27,241 bases of DNA from NCBI GenBank assembly GCA_964629825.1, contig CAZVUW010000034.1:1-27241 (forward strand). Reading direction: 5' to 3'. The notes under the pieces are model-generated. The model saw only the letters and a list, made by a program, of their open reading frames with translations. It ran no database searches and was not told the origin of the DNA. Numbering within the stretch: the stretch's first letter is position 1; every line of letters begins with the position of its first letter. Positions 14,737 through 21,707 of the stretch are shown piece after piece. The position numbers and the translations under genes are program-made. The DNA comes from CAZVUW01 sp964629825 (GTDB taxonomy: Bacteria > Actinomycetota > Nitriliruptoria > Euzebyales > Egibacteraceae).

Positions 14737-14742
14737 TAGCGT
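14737..14742 (+). promoter_or_regulatory. putative -10 box of aroC (leaderless start)
   Basis: TAGCGT fits the actinobacterial TANNNT -10 pattern and ends six bases before the aroC ATG, so RNA would begin at or next to the start codon. There is no Shine-Dalgarno between it and the ATG, in agreement with a leaderless mRNA. No convincing -35 is visible. Confidence 0.5.
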
Positions 14743-14748
14743 CGAGGC

Positions 14749-15945
14749 ATGCTGCGCTACCTGACCGCCGGCGAATCGCACGGCCCGGCTCTGGTGGGCA
14801 TCCTCGAAGGGCTGCCCGCCGGCATCCCGATCTCGACCGGAGCCATCGCGGCCGAGCTCGCCCGCCGGCGGCTCGGGCACGGCCGGTCGCCGCGGATGGC
14901 CTTCGAGAGCGATCGCTTCGACATCCTGGGTGGCGTGCGTCACGGCCTCACCATCGGCTCGCCGGTCGCACTGGTCATCGCCAACGCGGAGTGGCCGCGC
15001 TGGACCGAGGCCATGGCGGTCGACGCGCCCGAGGACCCCGAGGCGGTGGCCGCAAGCGGTCGCGGCAAGCCCCTCACGCGGCCCCGGCCCGGTCACGCCG
15101 ACCTGGTCGGCATGCAGAAGTACGGCTTCCCCGAGGCCCGCAACGTGCTGGAGCGGGCATCGGCGCGCGAGACGGCGATGCGCGTCGGGCTGGCCGCCTT
15201 CGCCAAGGCGCTGCTGGCGCAGGTCGGGATCAGCGTCCTCTCGCACGTCGTCCGCATCGGCGAGGTCGCCGCATCCCCCGACCTCCCCACACCGGGACCG
15301 GACGACCTCGAGCGGATCGACGCCGACCCCGTGCGCTGCCTCGACCCGCAGGCCTCCGCCGCGATGCAGGAGCGCATCGACCGGGCCAAGTCCGAGCGCG
15401 ACACCCTCGGCGGCGTGGTCGAGATCCTGGTGCACGGCCTGCCCCCCGGCCTCGGCAGCCACGTCCACTGGGATCGCAAGCTCGACACCCGCCTGGCGGC
15501 TGCGCTCATGAGCGTGCAGGCCTTCAAGGGGGTCGAGGTCGGCGACGGGTTCCGCAGCGCCGAGGTGCCGGGCAGCCGCGCCCACGACGAGATCGTGCTG
15601 GACGGCGACCGGCTGCGGCGGCTGACGGGTCGGGCCGGTGGCCTCGAGGGCGGCATGACGACCGGCGAGGTGCTGCGCCTGCGCGCGGCCATGAAGCCCC
15701 TGTCCAGCCTGATGCGGCCGCTCGCCACCGTGGACGTCGAGACCGGCGAGCCCGCGGAGGCGATCCAGCAGCGTTCCGATGTCTGCGCGGTGCCGCGCGC
15801 CGGCGTCGTGTGCGAGGCGGTGGTCGCGCTCGAGGTGGCCGCGGCGCTGCTCGAGAAGACCGGCGGGGACTCCCTGGGCGAGGTCATCCGCAACCTGGAG
15901 GGCTACCTCGCCGACGTCCGCGACCGCATGCCCCGGCAGCCATGA
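14749..15945 (+). CDS. aroC: chorismate synthase
   Basis: The protein has 398 aa, normal for the family. It converts 5-enolpyruvylshikimate-3-phosphate to chorismate, the last common step of aromatic biosynthesis, using reduced FMN. Signature segments: LTAGESHGPAL at the N-terminus (GESHG 8-12), RPGHADLVGMQKYGF, EARNVLERASARETAMRV, and near the C-terminus RSDVCAVPRAGVVCEAV. The ATG follows a TAGCGT -10 box with no room for a ribosome-binding site. Its stop overlaps aroK by four bases. This is the first gene of the aro block, behind a strong hairpin that separates it from the pilus genes. Confidence 0.97.
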   Translation: MLRYLTAGESHGPALVGILEGLPAGIPISTGAIAAELARRRLGHGRSPRMAFESDRFDILGGVRHGLTIGSPVALVIANAEWPRWTEAMAVDAPEDPEAVAASGRGKPLTRPRPGHADLVGMQKYGFPEARNVLERASARETAMRVGLAAFAKALLAQVGISVLSHVVRIGEVAASPDLPTPGPDDLERIDADPVRCLDPQASAAMQERIDRAKSERDTLGGVVEILVHGLPPGLGSHVHWDRKLDTRLAAALMSVQAFKGVEVGDGFRSAEVPGSRAHDEIVLDGDRLRRLTGRAGGLEGGMTTGEVLRLRAAMKPLSSLMRPLATVDVETGEPAEAIQQRSDVCAVPRAGVVCEAVVALEVAAALLEKTGGDSLGEVIRNLEGYLADVRDRMPRQP

Positions 15946-16514
15946 GCCTGATCACGCCCGGTCGCAACATCGTGCTCATCGGGCTGATGGGCAGCGGCAA
16001 GTCCACCGTGGGACGGGTGCTGGCCGAGCGCCTGGGCCGGCCGTTCATGGACACCGACGAGATCGTCCAGCGCGAGACCGGTCGCACGATCACCGAGCTG
16101 TTCGCCTCCGTTGGGGAGCGCGACTTCCGCGAGCACGAGGCCGCCGCCGTGCGCTGGGTGTCGGCCCTGCGCGGGCAGGTCATCGCCGTTGGCGGCGGCG
16201 CCGTGCTGGACCCCCGCAACGTCACGCAGCTGCGGGCCACCGGCGACATGGTGCTGCTCACCGCGCCTCCCGACGTGCTGCGCGTCCGGCTGGAGGGCGC
16301 GGGGGTGGCGTCCCGCCCGCTGCTGGAGGGCGAGCCTGACCTCGCCGCACGCCTGGCGGCGCTGGGCGAGGAGCGCGCCGACGCCTACAAGGCCGCCGCG
16401 GCCACGAGCGTGGACACCACCGGGCGCGGCCCCGAAGACGTCGCGGAGGAGATCCTCGTGTGGGCGCGCAGCAGGCCAGGGCTGCTCTCGCGCGAGGAGC
16501 TCGAGTCGATATGA
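15942..16514 (+). CDS. aroK: shikimate kinase
   Basis: The protein has 190 aa. Walker A GLMGSGKST is at residues 14-22, the substrate-binding D-T-D is at 37-39, GERDFREHE carries the conserved arginine, and the glycine-rich VGGGAVL is the shikimate-binding loop. A lid-like segment R-P-L-L-E-G and the R-x-x-x-Y-type segment EERADAYKAAA follow. It phosphorylates shikimate with ATP. The C-terminal extension after about 172 (ARSRPGLLSREELESI) is slightly longer than the minimal kinase. The start is fixed by an ATGA overlap with aroC, and the end by an ATGA overlap with aroB, so the three are translationally coupled. Confidence 0.96.
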   Translation: MSLITPGRNIVLIGLMGSGKSTVGRVLAERLGRPFMDTDEIVQRETGRTITELFASVGERDFREHEAAAVRWVSALRGQVIAVGGGAVLDPRNVTQLRATGDMVLLTAPPDVLRVRLEGAGVASRPLLEGEPDLAARLAALGEERADAYKAAAATSVDTTGRGPEDVAEEILVWARSRPGLLSREELESI

Positions 16515-17611
16515 CCTCGGCGCCGCCCGGCCTGGTGAGCGTGCCGGTCCCCGTGCCGGGCGCCGAGCATGAGGTCCTGATCGGCCCCGGCGCCCTGGAC
16601 CTGCTCGGAGACGCGGTCCCGTGGCCGTCGGCGGCCCGTCGCGCCGCTCTGGTCGCGGATCGCACCGTGGGCGAGCTGTACGGCGACCGCGTCGCCGCGG
16701 CGCTGCGGTCGGCGGGCCTGGCGGTGGAGCGGTTCGAGCTGGCGCCGGGGGAGGAGTCGAAGACCCTCGCGACGCTGGAGGGCCTCTACCACGGGTTCGC
16801 CGCCGTGCCGATCAACCGCGGTGACGTGGTGGTCGCGCTGGGCGGCGGCGTCGTGGGCGATCTCGCCGGCTTCGCAGCCGCGACCTGGAACCGGGGCGTG
16901 GCGGTCGTGCAGGTGCCGACGACCCTGCTCGCCCAGGTGGACTCCGCCATCGGCGGGAAGACCGGCGTCAACCTGCCCGAGGGCAAGAACCTGGTCGGAG
17001 CCTTCCACCAGCCCCTGGCCGTCGTCGCCGACACCGCGACCCTTTCGACTCTGCCACCGCGCGAGCTGCGAGCCGGGCTGGGCGAGGTGGTCAAGTACGG
17101 CTTCATCGCCGAGCCCCCGGTCCTCGACCTGCTCGAGGAGCGGGCCGATGCGGCGCTGGGCGGCGACGCGACCCTGCTGACCGATCTGGTCCGCCGCAGC
17201 GTCGCCGTCAAGGCCGACGTCGTCGCGGGGGACGAGCGCGAGGCCGGCCGCCGCGCGGTCCTCAACTACGGTCACACCATCGGGCACGCCATCGAGTCCC
17301 TCACCGGCTATGCGGAGTACCGCCACGGCGAGGCGGTCGGTTTGGGGATGGTCGCTGCGGCTCGGCTCGGCGAGCGTCTGGGTGTGTCCGAGGCCGGGCT
17401 CGCCGATCGCACCGTCGCGGTCCTGGAGCGCCTGGGGCTGCCCAGCGGCGGCGTGACGCTCGACCCGGAGCGGGTGTGGGAGGTGCTAGCGCGCGACAAG
17501 AAGGCAGCTGCGGGAGTGCGCTTCGTGCTGTGCCGGCGCCCCGGGGACCCGGTCGTCGTAGATCCCCCGCCACGCGCCGAGGTCGAGGCGGCGGTCCGCT
17601 CGCTGGCCTGA
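16511..17611 (+). CDS. aroB: 3-dehydroquinate synthase
   Basis: The protein has 366 aa. It makes 3-dehydroquinate from DAHP using NAD and a divalent metal. The NAD-binding segment VALGGGVVGDLAGF and substrate segment VDSAIGGKTGVN are intact. The metal ligands are all present: Glu192 (GLGEVVKYGF), His255 (NYGHTIGHAIE) and His272 (RHGEAVGLGM). The open frame reaches back to a GTG at 16460, but the ATG at 16511 gives the ATGA overlap with aroK and the normal length. The next gene begins 93 bases downstream, the largest gap in the aro block; within it TAGGGT (17648-17653) could be a -10 box. Confidence 0.96.
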   Translation: MTSAPPGLVSVPVPVPGAEHEVLIGPGALDLLGDAVPWPSAARRAALVADRTVGELYGDRVAAALRSAGLAVERFELAPGEESKTLATLEGLYHGFAAVPINRGDVVVALGGGVVGDLAGFAAATWNRGVAVVQVPTTLLAQVDSAIGGKTGVNLPEGKNLVGAFHQPLAVVADTATLSTLPPRELRAGLGEVVKYGFIAEPPVLDLLEERADAALGGDATLLTDLVRRSVAVKADVVAGDEREAGRRAVLNYGHTIGHAIESLTGYAEYRHGEAVGLGMVAAARLGERLGVSEAGLADRTVAVLERLGLPSGGVTLDPERVWEVLARDKKAAAGVRFVLCRRPGDPVVVDPPPRAEVEAAVRSLA

Positions 17612-17704
17612 TCCGGCCGAACCGCCTCGGGCCACCGTGATGTTCGCTAGGGTTTCGCTCCGTTGCCGGAGGGACCGGCTGCTTGCCTCTTCCCGGAGGT
17701 CTCC

Positions 17705-18685
17705 ATGCGTGTGCTGTCGTTCCTGCTCGCAGCTGTGCTGCTGCTCAGCGCCTGCGGCACGAGCTCGGACGATCCGGAGCAGTCCGAGGACGCGCCAGCG
17801 GGCGGCCTGAACATCGTCGCCTCGGACCCGTTGATGGCCCATCTGGTCGGTCAGGTGACGGGCGACGAGGGCGCCATCAACACGCTGATCGGGCTCGGCG
17901 AGGACATCCGCGACTTCGAGGTCGGACCCGACGACGCCGAGCTGCTGCACGAGGCCGACGTCTTCGTCGAGAGCGGCCGCTACATCAACGACGCCCTGAC
18001 GGCGTTCGTGCTCGAGGAGGCGGGCGAGGATCTGGAGCACATCATCCTCGGCGACACGGCCATCAGCGAGGACGAGATCATGCTCGGGAGGATCCTCGAT
18101 CACGAGACGCACGCCCACCGCGTCGGGGCCAGCACGCAGCTGTGGGGCGACGTGACCTACGCCCGCCGGTACGTGCGCTCGGCGGCTCGCCAGCTCGGGA
18201 GCATCGACCCGGACTCGGCCGCCGACTACGAGGCCAACGCCGAGGCGTTCGCCGAGCGGCTCGACGCGCTCGACGACGCCATCCGCGCCGCCGTCGGCAC
18301 GATCCCCGAGGAGAACCGCAAGTTCGTGGTCGCCAGCGATGAGTGGTCCTACTTCGCCCGCCGCTACCGGCTGGAGCTGCACGAGCTGTACAAGTACGAC
18401 CCCGGCGCCAACCCCGAGGACGAGTTCCGCGAGCTGCGCGACGAGGTCATCCAGCTCAGCCCTTCCGTGCTGTTCGACGGGCCGAACCTCGCGGACGACC
18501 AGCTCCAGCAGATCGCCGAGGAGGCCGGGGTCGAGATCCTCGACGCCCCGCCCACGATCGCGTACCTGTCGGAGGGGTCGAAGAACCCCGAGCGCGCCTA
18601 CGAGGCCATGATGGCTGCCGCGGCACGGGCGATCGTGGAGGGCCTCGGCGGCGACGCCTCGGCCCTGGACGACCTGGATCTCTAA
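17705..18685 (+). CDS. ZnuA/TroA-like lipoprotein with altered metal site
   Basis: The protein has 326 aa. The signal peptide ends in a lipobox L-L-S-A-C with Cys17, so it is a membrane-anchored lipoprotein. The rest follows the cluster A-I (ZnuA/TroA) solute-binding fold: LNIVASDPLMAHLVGQVTG, DDAELLHEADVFVESG, DPDSAADYEANAEAFAERLDALD, KFVVASDEWSYFARRYRL, VEILDAPP. At the three positions where family members have metal-binding histidines I read Arg69, Gln145 and Asp212. A His cluster (H133, H136, H138) lies in a loop. No ABC permease or ATPase is nearby. GGAGG at 17695-17699 supports the ATG at 17705. It is two bases from aroQ, so co-transcribed. Ligand unknown. Confidence 0.75.
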   Translation: MRVLSFLLAAVLLLSACGTSSDDPEQSEDAPAGGLNIVASDPLMAHLVGQVTGDEGAINTLIGLGEDIRDFEVGPDDAELLHEADVFVESGRYINDALTAFVLEEAGEDLEHIILGDTAISEDEIMLGRILDHETHAHRVGASTQLWGDVTYARRYVRSAARQLGSIDPDSAADYEANAEAFAERLDALDDAIRAAVGTIPEENRKFVVASDEWSYFARRYRLELHELYKYDPGANPEDEFRELRDEVIQLSPSVLFDGPNLADDQLQQIAEEAGVEILDAPPTIAYLSEGSKNPERAYEAMMAAAARAIVEGLGGDASALDDLDL

Positions 18686-18687
18686 CC

Positions 18688-19116
18688 GTGCGGATCCTGC
18701 TGGTGCACGGACCCAACCTGTCCCAGCTGGGCAGCCGTGATCCCGCGGTGTACGGGACCGCCACGCTCGAGGACGTCATCGCCGCCGCGCGTGAGCGCCA
18801 CGACGACATCGAGGCCTTCACGTCCGACGAGGAGGGCGCGCTCGTACGGCGGCTGCACGCCGCGCGCTCTGACGGCACCGGAGCCGTTGTGATCAACCCC
18901 GGCGCGCTCACGCACTACAGCTACGCGCTCCGCGACGCGCTCGAGCTGCTGACCGTGCCGAAGGTCGAGGTGCACCTGTCGCAGACGCACGCCCGTGAGG
19001 AGTTCCGCCATCGCAGCGTCGTGTCGGCGGTCGTGGACGTGACGATCACCGGGGCCGGTGTCCTGGGCTACCGGCTGGCGGTCGAGGCCGCGCTGGATCT
19101 GGCGGCGCGCAGGTGA
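18688..19116 (+). CDS. aroQ: 3-dehydroquinate dehydratase, type II
   Basis: The protein has 142 aa. It dehydrates 3-dehydroquinate to 3-dehydroshikimate. Residues matching the known active site are present: Asn10 in HGPNL, Arg17 and the catalytic Tyr22 in SRDPAVYG, Asn70 and His76 in INPGALTHYS, His101 and Arg107 in HAREEFR. The family usually has Asn where His7 stands (NGPN), a mild variation outside the catalytic set. The GTG start at 18688 begins exactly at the first strand and lies two bases after the preceding TAA; upstream frame is open but unsupported. The stop overlaps the aminopeptidase gene by four bases (GTGA). Confidence 0.93.
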   Translation: MRILLVHGPNLSQLGSRDPAVYGTATLEDVIAAARERHDDIEAFTSDEEGALVRRLHAARSDGTGAVVINPGALTHYSYALRDALELLTVPKVEVHLSQTHAREEFRHRSVVSAVVDVTITGAGVLGYRLAVEAALDLAARR

Positions 19117-20207
19117 ACCCGGCCGGGCACGACGCCTACGAGCGGGCGGCGGCCCGTCGGGATGAGGTTCGTCACCGCCTGGCGGCCGAGGGCGCCGACG
19201 CGCTGCTCGTCACCGATCTCGTGCACGTGCGCTACCTGACCGGGTTCACCGGCAGCGTCGGGGCGCTGCTGCTGGGTGCTCGGCCAGAGGACGATCACTT
19301 CGCGACCGACGAGCGCTACCGCCTTCAGGCCGAGCAGGAGGTCGGCGGCCTGCCGACGACCATCACGCGCGGGCGCGAGTGGCTGCCGGCGGCCGTGCCC
19401 GAGGGGACGACCCTGGCGCTGGAGGCACGGCGCATCTCCTGGGCGGAGGCGACGGCGCTGAGCGAGCTGCTCGGTGGGCGCCGGGTCGTGCCGATCGATG
19501 GCGTGGTCGAGGCCGCGCGACAGCTCAAGGACCCGGCCGAGCTCGAGGCCCTGCGCCGCGCCTGCGAGCTGATCAGCGACGCCCTGCTCGCCACCCTCGA
19601 TCACGTCCGGCCCGGGCGGACCGAGCGCGAGATCGCCGCGCACCTCGAGGCGACGATGCTGCGGCTGGGCGCCGAGGCGCCGGCGTTCCCCTCGATCGTC
19701 GCCTCGGGTCCGAACGGAGCTCGGCCGCATCACCGTCCGGGCGACCGGCGCCTGGAGCGCGGAGACGTGATCACCGTCGACGCGGGCGCCTGCGTGGACG
19801 GGTACCGCTCTGACATGACGCGCGTCCTCAGCCTCGGCGAGCCCGCCGGCCCGCTGGCCGCGGTGCTTGAGGTCGTCGCCGCCGCGCAGCGGGCGGGGCT
19901 GTCGGCCGCGCGTGACGGCGTGACGGCGGGTGAGGTGGACGCCGCCTGCCGCGGCGTCGTGGCCGAGGCGGGGCTCGGCGACCGGTTCGTGCACGGCACC
20001 GGTCACGGGATCGGCCTGGAGGTGCACGAGGCGCCTCTGCTGTCGAGCGGGGCCTCGGATACACTCCGCAGCCGGATGGTGGTCACCATCGAGCCGGGTG
20101 TGTACCTGCCCGGACTCGGGGGCGCGCGCATCGAGGACACGGTCCTGGTTGGCGCCGAAGGGGTCGATATCCTGACCCCCGCTCCCTCACAGGTCTTCGT
20201 CCTCTAG
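19113..20207 (+). CDS. pepP: aminopeptidase P family (Xaa-Pro) metallopeptidase
   Basis: The protein has 364 aa. The N-terminal creatinase-like domain (about 1-130) includes ALLVTDLVHVRYLTGFTGS; the C-terminal pita-bread M24 domain carries all five dinuclear metal ligands: Asp223 (VDAGACVDGY), Asp234 (SDMTR), His298 (GTGHGIG), Glu327 (IEPGVY) and Glu341 (RIEDT). It is a cytoplasmic peptidase removing N-terminal residues before proline. The GTG start overlaps the aroQ stop by four bases. In actinobacteria this gene commonly precedes efp, as here, 22 bases away. The gene symbol follows that convention; precise specificity cannot be read from sequence. Confidence 0.92.
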   Translation: MNPAGHDAYERAAARRDEVRHRLAAEGADALLVTDLVHVRYLTGFTGSVGALLLGARPEDDHFATDERYRLQAEQEVGGLPTTITRGREWLPAAVPEGTTLALEARRISWAEATALSELLGGRRVVPIDGVVEAARQLKDPAELEALRRACELISDALLATLDHVRPGRTEREIAAHLEATMLRLGAEAPAFPSIVASGPNGARPHHRPGDRRLERGDVITVDAGACVDGYRSDMTRVLSLGEPAGPLAAVLEVVAAAQRAGLSAARDGVTAGEVDAACRGVVAEAGLGDRFVHGTGHGIGLEVHEAPLLSSGASDTLRSRMVVTIEPGVYLPGLGGARIEDTVLVGAEGVDILTPAPSQVFVL

Positions 20208-20229
20208 AGCTCCAGGAGCTGCGCGCGCC

Positions 20230-20787
20230 ATGGTTTCCACGAACAACCTCAAGAACGGCATGACCGTCAAGGTCGATGGTGAGCTGTGGCGTGTCGAGTA
20301 CTTCCAGCACGTAAAGCCCGGCAAGGGCGGCGCCTTCGTCCGCACGACCCTGAAGGGCGTGCAGAACGGCAAGACGGTCGACCGCACCTTCCGCGCCGGC
20401 GAGGAGCTAGAGCAGGCCATCCTCACCAAGCGGCCGCTCCAGTACCTCTACCGCGAGGGCGACAGCTACGTGTTCATGGACACGGAGCACTTCGAGCAGA
20501 CCATGGTCCCGGAGACCGCGCTCGGCGACGCCGTCCGCTGGATCAAGGAGGGCGACACCATCGACCTCGTGTTCCACGAGGAGCAGGTCGTCGACGTGAA
20601 CCTGGCTGCATCCGTGGAGCTCGAGGTCACCGACACCGAGCCCGGCATCCAGGGCGACCGCGTCTCCGGTGCGACCAAGCCCGCGACGCTCGAGACCGGC
20701 GCCACGGTCCAGGTGCCCCTGTTCATCAACGCCGGCGAGCGCATCAAGGTCGACACCCGCTCTGGCGAGTACATCTCGCGGGCCTGA
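20230..20787 (+). CDS. efp: translation elongation factor P
   Basis: The protein has 185 aa with the three beta-barrel domains typical of EF-P. It relieves ribosome stalling at polyproline, which is relevant here because several proteins in the window have Pro-rich linkers. The tip loop of domain I reads VKPGKGGAFVRT with Lys32 at the functional position. Domain III ends ATLETGATVQVPLFINAGERIKVDTRSGEYISR, the family signature. AGGAG at 20214-20218 is 11 bases from the ATG, slightly far. The stop overlaps nusB by one base (TGATG). No EpmA/EpmB modification gene is in the window. Confidence 0.97.
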   Translation: MVSTNNLKNGMTVKVDGELWRVEYFQHVKPGKGGAFVRTTLKGVQNGKTVDRTFRAGEELEQAILTKRPLQYLYREGDSYVFMDTEHFEQTMVPETALGDAVRWIKEGDTIDLVFHEEQVVDVNLAASVELEVTDTEPGIQGDRVSGATKPATLETGATVQVPLFINAGERIKVDTRSGEYISRA

Positions 20788-21227
20788 TGGCCCGGCCGAG
20801 CAGCAGGCGGGACGCTCGCCGGGCGGCGCTTCAGCTCCTGTACGAGGCTGACCTGCTGGACCGCCCGGTCGCGACGGTCCTGACCGAGCGCCTCAAGGGC
20901 GACGACGAGCTACCGCCGTACGCGCTCGACCTCGTCCGCGGGGTCGAGCGCAACCGCGACGAGATCGACGCCCTGATCCAGGGCAGCGCCCGTGACTGGC
21001 GCCTGGAGCGCATGCCCGTCATCGACCGCAACCTCCTGCGCGTCGGCCTGCACGAGCTCCTCCACCGCGACGACATCCCCGTCGCCGTCGCCATCGACGA
21101 GGCCGTCGAGCTCGCCAAGGAGCTCTCCACCGACGACTCCCCGCGCTTCGTCAACGGCGTCCTCGCCCGCATCGCGCGAGAGCGCGCGCGGTCGGCGAAG
21201 GACGCGCCGAAGCCCGACGCCAGCTAG
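20787..21227 (+). CDS. nusB: transcription antitermination factor NusB
   Basis: The protein has 146 aa and is all helical. The RNA-binding N-terminus SSRRDARRAALQLLYEADL, the central W-x-L-E-R-M-P-V-I-D-R-N-L-L-R segment and AIDEAVELAKELSTDDSPRFVNGVLARIA are standard NusB motifs. With NusE (S10) it binds boxA in rRNA leaders. The frame is open upstream but the ATG at 20787 overlaps the efp stop and gives the normal length. The C-terminal 12 residues are charged and variable. A loose inverted repeat follows the stop. Confidence 0.96.
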   Translation: MARPSSRRDARRAALQLLYEADLLDRPVATVLTERLKGDDELPPYALDLVRGVERNRDEIDALIQGSARDWRLERMPVIDRNLLRVGLHELLHRDDIPVAVAIDEAVELAKELSTDDSPRFVNGVLARIARERARSAKDAPKPDAS

Positions 21228-21229
21228 GT

Positions 21230-21275
21230 CGGCCCGGCGGCCAGGGGATAGCCTCGGACGATCCCGTCCGGGCCG
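21230..21275 (+). other. inverted repeat after nusB
   Basis: Perfect 8-base arms (21230-21237 and 21268-21275) are separated by 30 bases. The arms share the CCGGGCC core and wide loop seen in the repeat before pilA. The loop contains TAGCCT (21249-21254), a possible -10 for the next small gene. No T tract follows. In DNA this GC-rich it may be chance. Confidence 0.3.
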
Positions 21276-21287
21276 CGGGCGGTCGGC

Positions 21288-21527
21288 GTGATCGGCAGGT
21301 GGATGGAGCTGCTGGCGGTGCTGCTGTGGGGCGGGGCGATCGGCGGGGTCGTCGCGGCGGTGTCGGCGCTGCGGCGGCCGGCCGAGCGCAGGCAGCGGCT
21401 GCTGCTCGCCGCGGTGCTGTTCCTGCCGATCGGGGTGCTAGGCATCCTGAGCATCGGGCTGATCTTCCTGCTGGCGTCCGTGCTCTGCCTCGTGGGCGCG
21501 GCCGCGAGCTCCTCGCGCCACCCCTAG
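21288..21527 (+). CDS. small hydrophobic membrane protein, unknown
   Basis: This encodes 79 aa from a GTG at 21288; an ATG five codons in (21303) is an equally possible start. Two hydrophobic stretches, about 6-28 (MELLAVLLWGGAIGGVVAAV) and 38-72 (LLLAAVLFLPIGVLGILSIG and what follows), are joined by a basic loop RRPAERRQR, so two or three transmembrane segments with the loop inside the cell are predicted. I do not recognise the family. It lies between nusB and the IPT/TIG gene, where actinobacteria usually go straight to pyrR or to another small gene. Possible -10 TAGCCT lies at 21249-21254. Coding is likely but not certain. Confidence 0.5.
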   Translation: MIGRWMELLAVLLWGGAIGGVVAAVSALRRPAERRQRLLLAAVLFLPIGVLGILSIGLIFLLASVLCLVGAAASSSRHP

Positions 21528-21707
21528 GCGGCCCTTCGCCGCGGCACCCCTGACCAGCGCCGCGCTGATCGTGTCACCCAGCCGAGGCGCGCCCCGCGGT
21601 CGCTGAGGACCAACCTCGCGCGAGCATCGCACCGAAGCGCGACAAGCCGCGAGGACCGCAGTAGCGTCGCCTGAGTTCACAACCCGATCCGGCTGGCAGG
21701 GCGGCCT
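21528..21707 (+). promoter_or_regulatory. intergenic region with candidate promoter for the IPT/TIG gene
   Basis: GCGACA (21639-21644) and TAGCGT (21662-21667) are spaced by 17 bases, an acceptable actinobacterial housekeeping promoter, 41 bases before the ATG at 21708. Two short hairpins (21528-21542 and 21555-21567) directly after the small membrane gene might stop transcription but lack T tracts. Nothing else is seen in this 180-base gap. Confidence 0.45.
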
